Source: JAHEGP01 sp963792875
Lineage (GTDB): Bacteria; Pseudomonadota; Gammaproteobacteria; Pseudomonadales; JAHEGP01
Assembly: GCA_963792875.1 (NCBI GenBank)
Contig: CAWBXV010000002.1
Span: 988,778 to 1,052,777, forward strand
Length of the DNA stretch: 64,000 nt
Direction: 5' to 3'
Shown: piece by piece, positions 8,620 through 18,044 of the stretch
Numbering within the stretch: the stretch's first letter is position 1
Layout of the letters: each line of letters begins with the position of its first letter
Notes under the pieces: generated by a model
The model's input: the letters and a program-made list of their open reading frames with translations, nothing else
The model's database searches: none
Told to the model about the DNA's origin: nothing
Translations under genes and position numbers: made by a program

Positions 8620-11034
8620 ATGGCTATCGAAATTCCGGGCTCGCCCGACATGCTGCCCACCACGTCGCCGCGCTACGTCGGTAAGGCAGTTCAGCGCATC
8701 GAAGACCCCGGCCTGGTGGCTGGCACCGTCGAATTTATCGACAACTACAGCGTGCCCGGCATGGCTCACGCCGCCATCCTGCGCAGTCCCCATCCCCACG
8801 CCCGCGTCGTCAGTGTCGATACCAGCGCGGCCGAGCAGCTGCCGGGCGTCTACGCGGTGCTGACGGGTGACGACGTGAAGGCCTGGTGCAACCCGGCGGT
8901 CACCTCGCCGGAGGGCTGGGGCGCCTACTGTCTGGCCGTGGGCAAGGCGCGCTTCGTCGGCGAGCCGGTGGCCGCGGTGGCCGCCGTCAGCCGCTATGTG
9001 GCGGAGGATGCGCTGGAGCTGATCGAGGTCGAGTACGACGTGCTGCCGGTGGTCCGCAATCCGGAAGACGCCGTGGCGGAGGGCGCGCCGATACTGTTCG
9101 AAGAGAACAAGACCAACGTGCTGCAGGACCGCAAGTACACCTGGGGCGAAGTCGACCGCGTGTTTGCCGAGGCCGATCACGTCTTCACCGAGAAATTCCG
9201 CTGGAACCGCTGCGGCGCCAATCCCATGGAGACCTTCGGCTGCGTGTGCCAGTGGGACACCGTCGACAACAACCTCACCATCCGCGGCTCCTACCAGGCC
9301 CCCGGGTTTATCGCCCTGGGCCGCGCCGGCGCCCTCAACCTGCCCACCAGCAAGGTCAAGGTCCACAGTCATCCCCACGGCGGCAGCTTCGGCGGCAAGG
9401 GCGGCCCGCGCGCGACCGATATCGCCGCCCTGCTGTCGCGCAAGTCCGGCGGTCGCCCGGTGAAGTACATCGAGGATCGCGTCGAATACCTGCTCGCCGG
9501 TGGCGGCCAGTCCTGGGACCGCTACTACGAGGCGGCCGTCGCGGTCATGGCGGATGGCCGCGTCACCGGCCTGCGGGTGAAGCTGATCGACGATCAGGGC
9601 GCCGGTGCGGAGGGCTGGGGCACGGTCTCGGTCGCCAAGCCGCTGGCGGCCTTCACCGGCTGCTACCGCATCGAGGCCGCGGAGTACGACATGAAGCTGG
9701 TGGCCACCAACCGCTCGCCCACCTATCCCTACCGGGGCTACGGGCCGCCGCCGCACAACCTGGTGCTGGAGTCGATGATGGACATCGCCGCCAGGGCGCT
9801 GGCGGTCGACCCGGCCGAGTTCCGCCGCCGCAACTACATCGCGCCGGAGCAGTTTCCCTACACCATTCCCAGCGGCAACGAGTACGACAGCGGCAACTAC
9901 GAGGCCGTGCTCGACAAGCTGCTGGCCATGGCCGACTATAAGGCGCTGCGGGCCGAACAGGCCGCGGCGCGCGCCGAGGGCCGGCTGGTGGGCATCGGCG
10001 TCGCCAGCACGGTCGAGCCCGGGGTGTTCGACTGGAACGCCTACTCCACGGTCGGTGTCGCCGGCATCGGCGTGCCCGAGGGCGTCAAGGTCGCCGTCGA
10101 CATCATGGGGCAGATCACCGTCACCGTGGGCTTCAGCCTGGAGGGGCAGGGCCAGTACACCCTGGCGGCGCAGCTGGCGGCCGATTATTTCGGCATCGAT
10201 ATGGCGTCGGTGCGGGTGGCCTATGCCGACACCGCCGTGGCGCCCCCGCATTTCGGACCGGGCGGCAGCCGCCTGGGCGTGGCCATGAGCGGCGCCATCC
10301 TGGGTGCCTGCAAGAAGATCGAAGAGAAATTCCGCCGCGTGGCGGCCCACCTGATGCAGACGGAGCCAGACTATATCGAGCTCATGGACGGTCACCTGCG
10401 GGTCAAGGGCATGCCGGGGGCCGAGATGCACATGGCGCAGGTGGCGGGCACCATGCTGCATCGCAGTGACCTGCTGCCGCCGGGCATGGAGCCCTGCCCC
10501 GAGGCGACCTATGTGTGGACCGCCCCCGGCCGCAACCAGGCCGATGACCAGGGTCGCTGCAAGAGCTACCTGACTGCCGCCAACGCCTGCCACCTGGCCA
10601 TGGTGGAGGTCGACCGCGGCACCGGTGTGACCCGGATCCTCAAGTACTTTGTGGTCGATGACTGCGGTACGCGGCTCAATCCCGCCACCGTCGAGGGTCA
10701 GCTCCAGGGCGGCATCGCGCAGGGCGTGGGCGCCGCGCTGTTCGAGGAGTACGTCTACAATGACGAGGGTCAGCCGCTGGTGTCGCTGTTCTCCGATTAC
10801 CTGATTCCCGGCATCCACGAGGTGCCCATCGCGGAGAAGGACTTCATCCAGACCCCGTCCCCCGTCGCCCCGCTGGGCGCCAAGGGCTGCGGTGAGGGTG
10901 CCATCCACACCACCCCGGCGACGGTGATCTGCGCCATCAACGACGCGCTGGCGCCGCTGGGCGTGCAGATGCGAGAGACCCCCGCATCGCCCAACCGCGT
11001 GTGGACGCTGATGGCTGGCGCGGCGAGCGCGTAG
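8620..11034 (+). CDS. Molybdenum hydroxylase molybdopterin-binding subunit
   Basis: An 804-residue large subunit of the xanthine dehydrogenase superfamily. It has the N-terminal a/b-hammerhead domain, GGSFGGKGG for the first molybdopterin domain, YRGYGPPPHN at the substrate-site loop, and PLGAKGCGEGA with the catalytic Glu near the C-terminus. The loop lacks the AYRCSFR motif of true CO dehydrogenase, so this oxidises another substrate such as an N-heterocycle, aldehyde or aromatic acid. GGAGACAAAGA precedes the ATG. No XdhC/CoxF maturation gene lies in the window. Its stop is followed almost directly by the remains of an EAL protein on the other strand. Confidence 0.93.
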   Translation: MAIEIPGSPDMLPTTSPRYVGKAVQRIEDPGLVAGTVEFIDNYSVPGMAHAAILRSPHPHARVVSVDTSAAEQLPGVYAVLTGDDVKAWCNPAVTSPEGWGAYCLAVGKARFVGEPVAAVAAVSRYVAEDALELIEVEYDVLPVVRNPEDAVAEGAPILFEENKTNVLQDRKYTWGEVDRVFAEADHVFTEKFRWNRCGANPMETFGCVCQWDTVDNNLTIRGSYQAPGFIALGRAGALNLPTSKVKVHSHPHGGSFGGKGGPRATDIAALLSRKSGGRPVKYIEDRVEYLLAGGGQSWDRYYEAAVAVMADGRVTGLRVKLIDDQGAGAEGWGTVSVAKPLAAFTGCYRIEAAEYDMKLVATNRSPTYPYRGYGPPPHNLVLESMMDIAARALAVDPAEFRRRNYIAPEQFPYTIPSGNEYDSGNYEAVLDKLLAMADYKALRAEQAAARAEGRLVGIGVASTVEPGVFDWNAYSTVGVAGIGVPEGVKVAVDIMGQITVTVGFSLEGQGQYTLAAQLAADYFGIDMASVRVAYADTAVAPPHFGPGGSRLGVAMSGAILGACKKIEEKFRRVAAHLMQTEPDYIELMDGHLRVKGMPGAEMHMAQVAGTMLHRSDLLPPGMEPCPEATYVWTAPGRNQADDQGRCKSYLTAANACHLAMVEVDRGTGVTRILKYFVVDDCGTRLNPATVEGQLQGGIAQGVGAALFEEYVYNDEGQPLVSLFSDYLIPGIHEVPIAEKDFIQTPSPVAPLGAKGCGEGAIHTTPATVICAINDALAPLGVQMRETPASPNRVWTLMAGAASA

Positions 11035-11049
11035 CCAGGCGCGTGGGGG

Positions 11050-11907
11050 CGCGATTGACCAACGCCGAAGTCGTCGAAGGCGAGCTCGAAGCGCAGCTCC
11101 GCCAACGCCGCTTTCAGCGCCCTGATGAAGTCGGGAGTGGTGATCGCCTGCTCGTGAATCTCGAGCATGATCGACATCTCGGGATAGCGCTGCCTGGCCT
11201 GGCGCAGCGACTCGAACAGCCGTTGCGGCGCATGCAGCTCGGCCGGGTGGGTATTCACGTAGACACAGCTCTTGAGGCCGGCCGCTGCCACCGCGGCCAG
11301 GCCTGTATTGCGCATGCGCTCCGAGAGCTCTATTGCGAGTCCCGTGCTCTCGGCGATGCGGAACAGAGCGCCGGGGTTGTCGGGCAAGTTGGGATGAGTT
11401 CCCCGACAGAGCAGTTCATGGCCATGGCTGCTGCCATCGCGGTGCTGAATGACCTGCAGCACGGGCTGCAGCAGATTTTTTGCCAGCAGTTCTTCCAGCT
11501 CCTTGATCCCGTAGGGTAATTCCCTGCCGCGAGAGGCGCGTTGGCCGCGATCGGCGCCGACACCGATCATCGTACTATCATCCTCACCCACGGCTACTGC
11601 AGTGCGGGCAGCGGCATCGATGAGGCGCAACTCCGCGTCCGCCAGATGCAGAATATCACCGTGCATCACCGCAACAGCGCAATCGATGCTCCGTCCATTC
11701 ACTGACCTGCCGTTGGTACTGTTGAGATCGCGAATACTAAAGTGTGCCGCTATCGTCGAAAAACTCGGCGTGGAGCCGCGAGATCGAGGAGTTATCGAGG
11801 GTCAATCCGGCCTGACTGCCGCGACCAATCTGGAACGGCAGTCGCTGCAGGGGCACGCGGGTCAACTGTGTGCCATCGAGAAACACTTCGAGATACCAGC
11901 TAGGCAT
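11050..11907 (-). pseudogene. Broken FHA-EAL protein (c-di-GMP phosphodiesterase-like)
   Basis: The reading starts at 11907 (MPSWYLEVFLDG) with FHA motifs IGRGSQAG, SRLHAEFF and, after a one-base frame change between about 11740 and 11755, IRDLNSTNGRSVNG. A linker leads into an EAL domain with HELLCRG (EAL-like), YVNTHPAEL, LEIHEQ and FDDFGVGQSR. The domain stops right after FDDFGVGQSR; the last third of EAL is missing and the frame then runs antisense into the molybdenum subunit gene. The gene thus carries a frameshift and a 3' deletion. It once coded for a phosphopeptide-sensing protein with c-di-GMP phosphodiesterase-like output. FHA plus EAL is inferred from motifs only. Confidence 0.75.
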
Positions 11908-12233
11908 AACGACACATCATCCAGCTTGGCATGGCGACACCTCATGGATTCAGGCTGACGGGCAGTCCGATTGCTTGCAGTATAGCCCCGGGACTCGACG
12001 TGAGCCCAATGCCTGTCCACAGGCCACTGCCCGGTCCGGGAGCAGCCCCGCTGCATCGATGGCGTAAACACGAGACGAAAGCGGCCGGCGCCGGGTAACT
12101 GCTTTGCTATGAGCAGCCCCGGGCATTGCGCACTCTGCGCCTGAAAGTCTCCCGTAGGGTTGATCTATTAAGCCGACTTTGCTGTATGATCGAACGCGTT
12201 AGCCGAATTGTCATTGGCAAAAAGGAGGATGCT
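11908..12233. other. Upstream region of katG
   Basis: 326 bases without a gene. It holds a possible promoter, TTGATC at 12160 and TATGAT at 12185, but the 19-base spacer is long. No OxyR or Fur box was recognised. A strong AAAGGAGG site lies at the right end before katG. Confidence 0.4.
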
Positions 12234-14453
12234 ATGCTCAAGCAATCCATACCCGTACTGGCTGCATTGGCGGTCACAGTGTCATCGGCGGCGTTGTCAG
12301 CGCCCGCCATGAGACAGGACGCACCGAAGTCCAATCAGTTCTGGTGGCCTGAACAACTCGACCTGAGTCCGCTGCGCCGGCACGGCGTGGAGTCCGACCC
12401 GATGGGCGATGGCTTCGACTATGCCAGGGAGTTCGCGACCCTGGACCTCGATGCCGTCAAGAAGGATATCCAGGCGGTGCTGACCGACTCAAAGGACTGG
12501 TGGCCGGCGGACTGGGGCAACTATGGCCCGTTCTTCATCCGCATGGCCTGGCACAGTGCGGGCACCTATCGGGTCGCTGACGGCCGCGGCGGTGCCGGCG
12601 GTGGGCAGCAGCGCTTCGATCCGCTCAACAGCTGGCCCGACAATGCCAACCTCGACAAGGCGCGGCGCCTGCTGTGGCCGGTCAAGCAGAAATACGGCCG
12701 CAAGCTCTCCTGGGCCGATCTGATGGTGCTGGCGGGGAATGTCTCGCTGGAGTCGATGGGCTTCAAGACGTTCGGGTTTGCCGGCGGTCGCGAGGACGAC
12801 TGGGAGCCCGATCTGGTCTATTGGGGACCTGAGAACAAGTTTCTCGCCGACGAGCGCTATCAAGGCGACCGCCAGCTGGAAAACCCCCTGGCCGCGGTCC
12901 AGATGGGCCTGATCTACGTGAACCCGGAGGGACCGAACGGCAACCCGGACCCGCTGCTGGCCGCCAAGGATATTCGCGAGACCTTCGGCCGCATGGCGAT
13001 GAACGACGAAGAGACCGTCGCACTGATCGCCGGTGGACACAGCTTCGGTAAAGTCCACGGTGCCCATAAGCCGGACGAGTGCGTGGGGCCGGAGCCCGGC
13101 GCCGCCCCCATCGAGCAGCAGGGCCTCGGCTGGAAAAACAAGTGCGGCAAGGGCAATGCCGAAGATACCGTCACCAGTGGTCTGGAGGGCGCGTGGACGG
13201 TCACCCCGACGCAGTTCAGCATAAACTATCTCCAGAACCTGTTCGCCTTCAAATGGGTGCAGACCAGGAGTCCCGCAGGGGCGGTGCAGTGGATCCCGGC
13301 CGATGGACCCAAGCTGGTGCCGGACGCTCACGTCCCGGGCAAGCTCAACGCGCCGATCATGCTGACGACGGACCTTGCGCTGAGGGAAGACCCGGCCTAC
13401 CGGGAAATTTCGAAGCGCTTCCTCGACCACCCGGAAGAGTTTGAGCGCGCCTTCGCCAAGGCCTGGTTCAAGCTGACTCACCGCGACATGGGTCCCCGCG
13501 CCCGCTATGTCGGTGCCGAGGTCCCCGCCGAAGTGCTGTTGTGGCAGGATCCTGTCCCGGCCGTCGACTACCCGCTGGTTGACGCCAAGGACATCGCGAA
13601 GCTGAAGAGGCAAATTCTGGATGCGGGCCTGACCACCGCTGAACTGGTCAAGGCTGCCTGGGCGTCAGCCGCCTCCTTCCGTGGTTCCGACATGCGCGGT
13701 GGCGCCAACGGGGCGCGCATCCGCCTCGCACCGCAGAAGGACTGGGCAGCCAACGACCCCAGGGAGCTGGCCAAGGTGCTGGGGCGCCTGGAAAAAATCC
13801 AGAAGGACTTCAACCAGTCGGCGGGGGGCTCAAAGCAGGTGTCGCTTGCCGACCTCATCGTGCTGGGCGGCGCCGCGGCGATCGAGCAGGCTGCGAAGAA
13901 GGGCGGGAGCGAGGTGGAGGTGCCCTTCGCGCCGGGCCGCGCGGACGCGTCGCAGGAGCAGACGGACGTGGCGTCCTTTGCCGTGCTCCAACCGACCGCG
14001 GACGGGTTCCGCAACTACTACGCCAAGGGTAATTACCAGCCACCGACGGTGATGCTGGTCGACAAGGCGAGCCTGCTGAACCTGACGGTACCTGAAATGA
14101 CCGTCCTGGTCGGCGGCATGCGCGCCCTGGATGCCACCTCCGGTGGCGTCGACCACGGCGTGTTCACCGAGCGGCCGGGGACCCTGAGCAACGACTACTT
14201 CGTAAACCTGCTCGACATGTCGACCCAATGGGCGAAGTCGGCGAAGGCCGAGGGTATTTACGAGGGGCGTGACCGCAAAACCGGCAAGGTCAAGTGGACT
14301 GCCACCCCGGTAGACCTGGTGTTCGGTTCGCAGGCGGAACTGCGCGCCATCGCCGAGGTCTATGCCGCTGCCGACGGGCAGGAGAAATTCGTGAAGGATT
14401 TCGTTAAGGCATGGACCAAGGTGATGACCCTCGACCGCTTTGACCTGCATTGA
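12234..14453 (+). CDS. katG: Catalase-peroxidase KatG, exported form
   Basis: A 739-residue bifunctional heme catalase-peroxidase that breaks down H2O2. The distal site RMAWHSAGTYR (about residues 101-111) carries Arg, Trp and His; Tyr in GLIYVNPEG and Met in GGMRAL complete the Trp-Tyr-Met adduct needed for catalase activity. The proximal His is in GGHSFGKVHG. The start at 12234 follows AAAGGAGG and gives a clear signal peptide (MLKQSIPVLAALAVTVSSAALSA), unlike most cytoplasmic KatG, so it should work in the periplasm (KatP-like). It is a single gene, flanked by the FHA-EAL pseudogene and a helicase gene. Confidence 0.96.
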   Translation: MLKQSIPVLAALAVTVSSAALSAPAMRQDAPKSNQFWWPEQLDLSPLRRHGVESDPMGDGFDYAREFATLDLDAVKKDIQAVLTDSKDWWPADWGNYGPFFIRMAWHSAGTYRVADGRGGAGGGQQRFDPLNSWPDNANLDKARRLLWPVKQKYGRKLSWADLMVLAGNVSLESMGFKTFGFAGGREDDWEPDLVYWGPENKFLADERYQGDRQLENPLAAVQMGLIYVNPEGPNGNPDPLLAAKDIRETFGRMAMNDEETVALIAGGHSFGKVHGAHKPDECVGPEPGAAPIEQQGLGWKNKCGKGNAEDTVTSGLEGAWTVTPTQFSINYLQNLFAFKWVQTRSPAGAVQWIPADGPKLVPDAHVPGKLNAPIMLTTDLALREDPAYREISKRFLDHPEEFERAFAKAWFKLTHRDMGPRARYVGAEVPAEVLLWQDPVPAVDYPLVDAKDIAKLKRQILDAGLTTAELVKAAWASAASFRGSDMRGGANGARIRLAPQKDWAANDPRELAKVLGRLEKIQKDFNQSAGGSKQVSLADLIVLGGAAAIEQAAKKGGSEVEVPFAPGRADASQEQTDVASFAVLQPTADGFRNYYAKGNYQPPTVMLVDKASLLNLTVPEMTVLVGGMRALDATSGGVDHGVFTERPGTLSNDYFVNLLDMSTQWAKSAKAEGIYEGRDRKTGKVKWTATPVDLVFGSQAELRAIAEVYAAADGQEKFVKDFVKAWTKVMTLDRFDLH

Positions 14454-14541
14454 GGTGGTGGCACGGGTGCCGGAAGCCGGTGCAGGGCCAGCGTGATCTG
14501 AGCTCCTTTTGAGCGGGGCTTGCCCACGCTGGCTCACTGAG

Positions 14542-14571
14542 CGCGCAGGGTGCGCATGTGGACCCTGCGCG
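14542..14571 (+). terminator. Hairpin after katG
   Basis: CGCGCAGGGT and ACCCTGCGCG form a perfect 10-base stem with a 10-base loop between katG and the helicase gene. There is no T-run, so it may be a weak or factor-aided terminator. Confidence 0.35.
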
Positions 14572-14615
14572 TGCTCGGAATAGACCGCTAATGCCAATGA
14601 TCAGCGTAACCTGCC

Positions 14616-17087
14616 ATGCGAACCATCGACGAGACGCTGACCGGCATCGTCAGCCGGGTCACCTACCACAACCCCGACACCGGCTGGTCGGTGCTGCGGG
14701 TCGAGCCCTTCGATAGCCCGCTGCAGCAGGAGACGGTGACCGTGCACCAGACGCGGGTGTTCGCGGGGGCCACCATGGCCTTTCGCGGTGCCTGGCAGGT
14801 GGACCCGAAATACGGGCGCCAGTTTCGCGCCATCGAGGCCATGGAGAAAAAGCCGGCCACCGCCGCCTCGATCGAAAAATACCTCGGCTCCGGCCTCATC
14901 AAGGGTGTCGGTCCCAAGACGGCCCGTCGCATCGTGCGCCACTTCCGGGGGCAGACCCTGGACGTGTTCGAGGACGACATCGAGCGCCTGATGGAGGTGC
15001 CGGGCATCGCCGAGCGCAAGCTGTCGATGATCGCCGAGGCGTGGCGCGAGCACCGCGCCGTGCGCGATGTCATGATGTTTCTGCAGGGGCACGGCATCAG
15101 CACGCTGTTCGCGGTGCGCATCTACCAGGCCTACGGGGATGACGCCATCGGCGTCGTCAGCGCCGATCCCTACCGCCTGGCCAGCGACATCTACGGCATC
15201 GGCTTCTTCTCGGCCGACAAGGTGGCGCTCAGCCTGGGCCTGCCGCCGGACAGCCCGCAGCGCTTCAACGCGGCCATTCGCCAGGTGCTGGCCGCCAGCC
15301 GGGAACAGGGGCACTGCTTCCTCAGCGACCGCCAGATCGGCGCGGGGGTGCTGGAGCTGATCGACGTGAACCTGGCTGACCGGCTCGCCGCGCTGCTGGC
15401 GGCCATGGCGCAGGACAACCAGCTGCGGGTGCGGCAGCTGACCCGGGACGGCGAGCCGGTGACCTGTTACTACGCCAAGACCCTCTACTACGACGAGGCC
15501 GCCGTGGCCGAACGCCTGCTTGGCATGAAGGCTCCGCTGGACGTCGATGTCGCGCGGGTGGCGGACTGGGTGCGGCGCTTCTGCCGCAGCCGGGCGATCA
15601 GCCTGAGTGACGAGCAGGCGGCGGCGGTCTGCGGGGTGGCGGCCCAGCGCGTGGCCGTCCTCACCGGTGGTCCCGGCTGCGGCAAGACCACCACCACCCG
15701 GGTGATCGTGGGCCTGCTCGAGGCCATGGGCCGGCGCGTGCTGCTGGCAGCGCCCACCGGGCGCGCGGCCCAGCGCATGAGCGAGGTCATCGGCCGCGAG
15801 GCGAAGACCCTGCACCGCCTGCTGGAGTGGAAGGGCGGCGCCTTCCAGGTGACCGAGGAGGCGCCGCTGGCGGCCGACTTTCTGATCGTCGACGAGTGCT
15901 CCATGCTCGACATCAGCCTGACGGCGTCGCTGCTCAAGGCGATTCCCGAGGGCTGTCAGCTGCTGCTGATCGGCGACGCGGACCAGCTGCCATCGGTCGG
16001 CGCCGGCAATGTGCTCAGGGACGTGATCAGCTCCGGGGTGGTGCCCTGTTTCCGCCTGACGCAGGTGTTCCGGCAGGCGCAGCAGTCGCTGATCGTCCGC
16101 TACGCCCACGCCATCAACCAGGGCCGCATGCCGCCGATCGACAGCCCGTTCAAGAAGCCGGCGATCTGGGAGGACGGCACTGACTGCCTGTTTATCGATG
16201 CGGACGAGGCCACGCAGCAGCAGGTCAACTTTGTCGGGCGGGTCAAGCGCTACTTCGACGGCAAACTGCCCCGGACCGCGGCGGCGGTTGTCGAGGACCC
16301 CGCGCTCTATGCGTTTCGTGCCGACGAGCCCATCACCTCGGCCTACGAGCGGGACTTCGTGGTGCCCCCGCGGTTCGAGCATGTGGACCTCGAGCGCGTG
16401 CACCGCTCGGACGGTCAGGTCGAGGCGCTGAAGGCGGTGCTCAGGCAGCTGCACCCCTGGTCGTCGCTGCACTACGGCCTGACCGCCGTGGATGTCATCC
16501 GCAAGCTGTACCTGGAGTGGATACCCCGCTACGACGGCGCCGGCACGGAGATCCAGATCCTGTCGCCGATGACGCGAGGGACGCTGGGTACTGTCAATCT
16601 GAACCGGGTGATCCAGGCCGAGGCCAACCCCCCGGCACAGGGCCGGCACGAGCTCAAGATCGGCGAGCGGCTACTGCGTGAGGGCGACCGGGTGATCCAC
16701 CGGCGCAACAACTACGAACTCAACGTGTTCAACGGGGATATCGGCCGCATCCTGGCCATCGACAACCAGGAGCTGAGCTGCGTCGTGGCCTTCTCCCCGG
16801 ACGACCGCCAGGTGCATTACCGCCGGGAGGACATTGCCGAACTCGACCTGGCCTACGCCATCACCATCCACAAATCCCAGGGCAGCGAGTTCGAGGCCGT
16901 GATCGTTCCGGTGCTGACCCAGCACTTCAATATGCTGTTCCGCAACCTGCTGTATACCGGTCTCACCCGGGCCAGACGGCGCGCCGTGCTGGTCGGCACG
17001 CGGCGGGCGCTGTCGATGGCGGTGCGCCGGCAGGATACCAGTCAGCGGCAGACGGCGCTGTGCGAACTGCTGGCGGGAGAGGCATGA
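14616..17087 (+). CDS. recD2: RecD2-like ATP-dependent DNA helicase
   Basis: An 823-residue superfamily 1B helicase, 5'-3' directed. The N-terminus is the RecD2-specific OB-like and helix-hairpin-helix region (GLIKGVGPKTARRIV, MEVPGIAERKL). Walker A GGPGCGKTTTT is near residue 350, motif II is LIVDECSML, and motif III is LIGDADQLPSVGAGNVL. UvrD-like motifs near the end include AITIHKSQGSEF and YTGLTRARR. RecD2 proteins stand alone, without RecB and RecC, and act in DNA repair and fork processing. It is 7-10% longer than the common 720-770 residues. No rec gene neighbours it. Confidence 0.92.
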   Translation: MRTIDETLTGIVSRVTYHNPDTGWSVLRVEPFDSPLQQETVTVHQTRVFAGATMAFRGAWQVDPKYGRQFRAIEAMEKKPATAASIEKYLGSGLIKGVGPKTARRIVRHFRGQTLDVFEDDIERLMEVPGIAERKLSMIAEAWREHRAVRDVMMFLQGHGISTLFAVRIYQAYGDDAIGVVSADPYRLASDIYGIGFFSADKVALSLGLPPDSPQRFNAAIRQVLAASREQGHCFLSDRQIGAGVLELIDVNLADRLAALLAAMAQDNQLRVRQLTRDGEPVTCYYAKTLYYDEAAVAERLLGMKAPLDVDVARVADWVRRFCRSRAISLSDEQAAAVCGVAAQRVAVLTGGPGCGKTTTTRVIVGLLEAMGRRVLLAAPTGRAAQRMSEVIGREAKTLHRLLEWKGGAFQVTEEAPLAADFLIVDECSMLDISLTASLLKAIPEGCQLLLIGDADQLPSVGAGNVLRDVISSGVVPCFRLTQVFRQAQQSLIVRYAHAINQGRMPPIDSPFKKPAIWEDGTDCLFIDADEATQQQVNFVGRVKRYFDGKLPRTAAAVVEDPALYAFRADEPITSAYERDFVVPPRFEHVDLERVHRSDGQVEALKAVLRQLHPWSSLHYGLTAVDVIRKLYLEWIPRYDGAGTEIQILSPMTRGTLGTVNLNRVIQAEANPPAQGRHELKIGERLLREGDRVIHRRNNYELNVFNGDIGRILAIDNQELSCVVAFSPDDRQVHYRREDIAELDLAYAITIHKSQGSEFEAVIVPVLTQHFNMLFRNLLYTGLTRARRRAVLVGTRRALSMAVRRQDTSQRQTALCELLAGEA

Positions 17088-17288
17088 CCGGCGGGTCGCC
17101 GCGGCGCATTGCCGCGCGGGCAGTGCTCCCGGGCCCGGACATGCTGTGTACTGGCAGCCCATTGCGTTGGACCTGAAGTGCCCCCATATAAGGCCCGGAC
17201 CAGTTGGTTCTGTGTCTTTCAGGCCGTGTTGCGCGCCACCGTGCCCGGCCGACGATTCTCACGATTTCCCGCCAGGGAGGAGCCCGCA

Positions 17289-18044
17289 GTGCTCGCCAGA
17301 CCCCTTCGCTATTCAGCCATCGATCCGCCGGGGAAGCCCAGGGCGGTGGTGGTGGTGCTGCATGGTTTCGGCGCCAGCGGTGACGACTTCCGGCCCATCG
17401 TGCCGCAGCTGGACCTGCCCGCGGCCCTGGGCGTGCGCTTTGTCTTTCCGGACGCGCCGGAGATGCCGGTCAGCCTGATGGGCGGGCAGCGGGCGCGGGC
17501 CTGGTTCGACTTTCAGCTGGCGCCGGGGGCGAATCTGGCCGCATTGGCCGCCGGCGCACTGGGCGCGGTGGCAGGGGCCGCGGGACCGGACGGCTTTGGC
17601 GCGCTGGTCGAGGGCAGCGCCAGCTTTCCCGGCCTCGACAAGGCCGCGCTGCGGGTCAGAGACCTGCTGCAATCCGAGATCGACGATGGCGTACCGGCGC
17701 AGCGCATCGTGCTGGCGGGATTTTCCCAGGGCGGCGCCCTGGCCCTGCATGCCGGCCTGCTCTACCCCAGGCCGCTGGCCGGCGTGCTGGCGCTCTCCAC
17801 CTTCCTCGCCGACCGCTCCAAGCTGGGCACGCCGCGAACGCGAGCCAACGAGAACACCCCCATTCTCATGTGCCATGGCCAGCGCGATGCGGTGCTGCCC
17901 ATGGCGCTGGGGCGGCGCGGGCACGACCAGTTGCAGGGCGCGGGTTATCGGGTCGAGTGGCAGGACTACGCCATGGGGCACGAGGTCTGCGCCCCGCAGC
18001 TGGCCGCCATCGGCCAGTGGCTGCGGCAGGTACTGGCGACCTAG
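17289..18044 (+). CDS. Phospholipase/carboxylesterase family alpha/beta hydrolase
   Basis: A 251-residue serine esterase. The oxyanion region is VVVLHGFGASGDD, the nucleophile elbow GFSQGG is near residue 143, and the Asp (GQRDAVLP) and His (MGHEVC) complete the triad. This fits the Abhydrolase_2 carboxylesterase/acyl-protein thioesterase group. A GTG start at 17289 is chosen because AGGGAGGAG lies 6-8 bases upstream; the frame stays open further up but with unlike composition. Its stop overlaps by four bases the stop of the convergent gene on the other strand, sharing a CTAG. Confidence 0.88.
   Translation: MLARPLRYSAIDPPGKPRAVVVVLHGFGASGDDFRPIVPQLDLPAALGVRFVFPDAPEMPVSLMGGQRARAWFDFQLAPGANLAALAAGALGAVAGAAGPDGFGALVEGSASFPGLDKAALRVRDLLQSEIDDGVPAQRIVLAGFSQGGALALHAGLLYPRPLAGVLALSTFLADRSKLGTPRTRANENTPILMCHGQRDAVLPMALGRRGHDQLQGAGYRVEWQDYAMGHEVCAPQLAAIGQWLRQVLAT

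Noticed and set aside
8455..10908. An 800-codon open frame antisense to the large molybdenum subunit
   Set aside because: High-GC coding DNA often leaves the antisense frame open; the translation is His/Arg/Gly-rich without any family, start site or neighbour logic.
7129..11034. True aerobic CO dehydrogenase (CoxMSL)
   Set aside because: The gene order fits but the large subunit lacks the AYRCSFR active-site loop and no cox accessory genes follow.
14601..16649. A 680-codon open frame antisense to the helicase gene
   Set aside because: Same composition effect; the sense strand encodes a complete RecD2-like helicase with all motifs.
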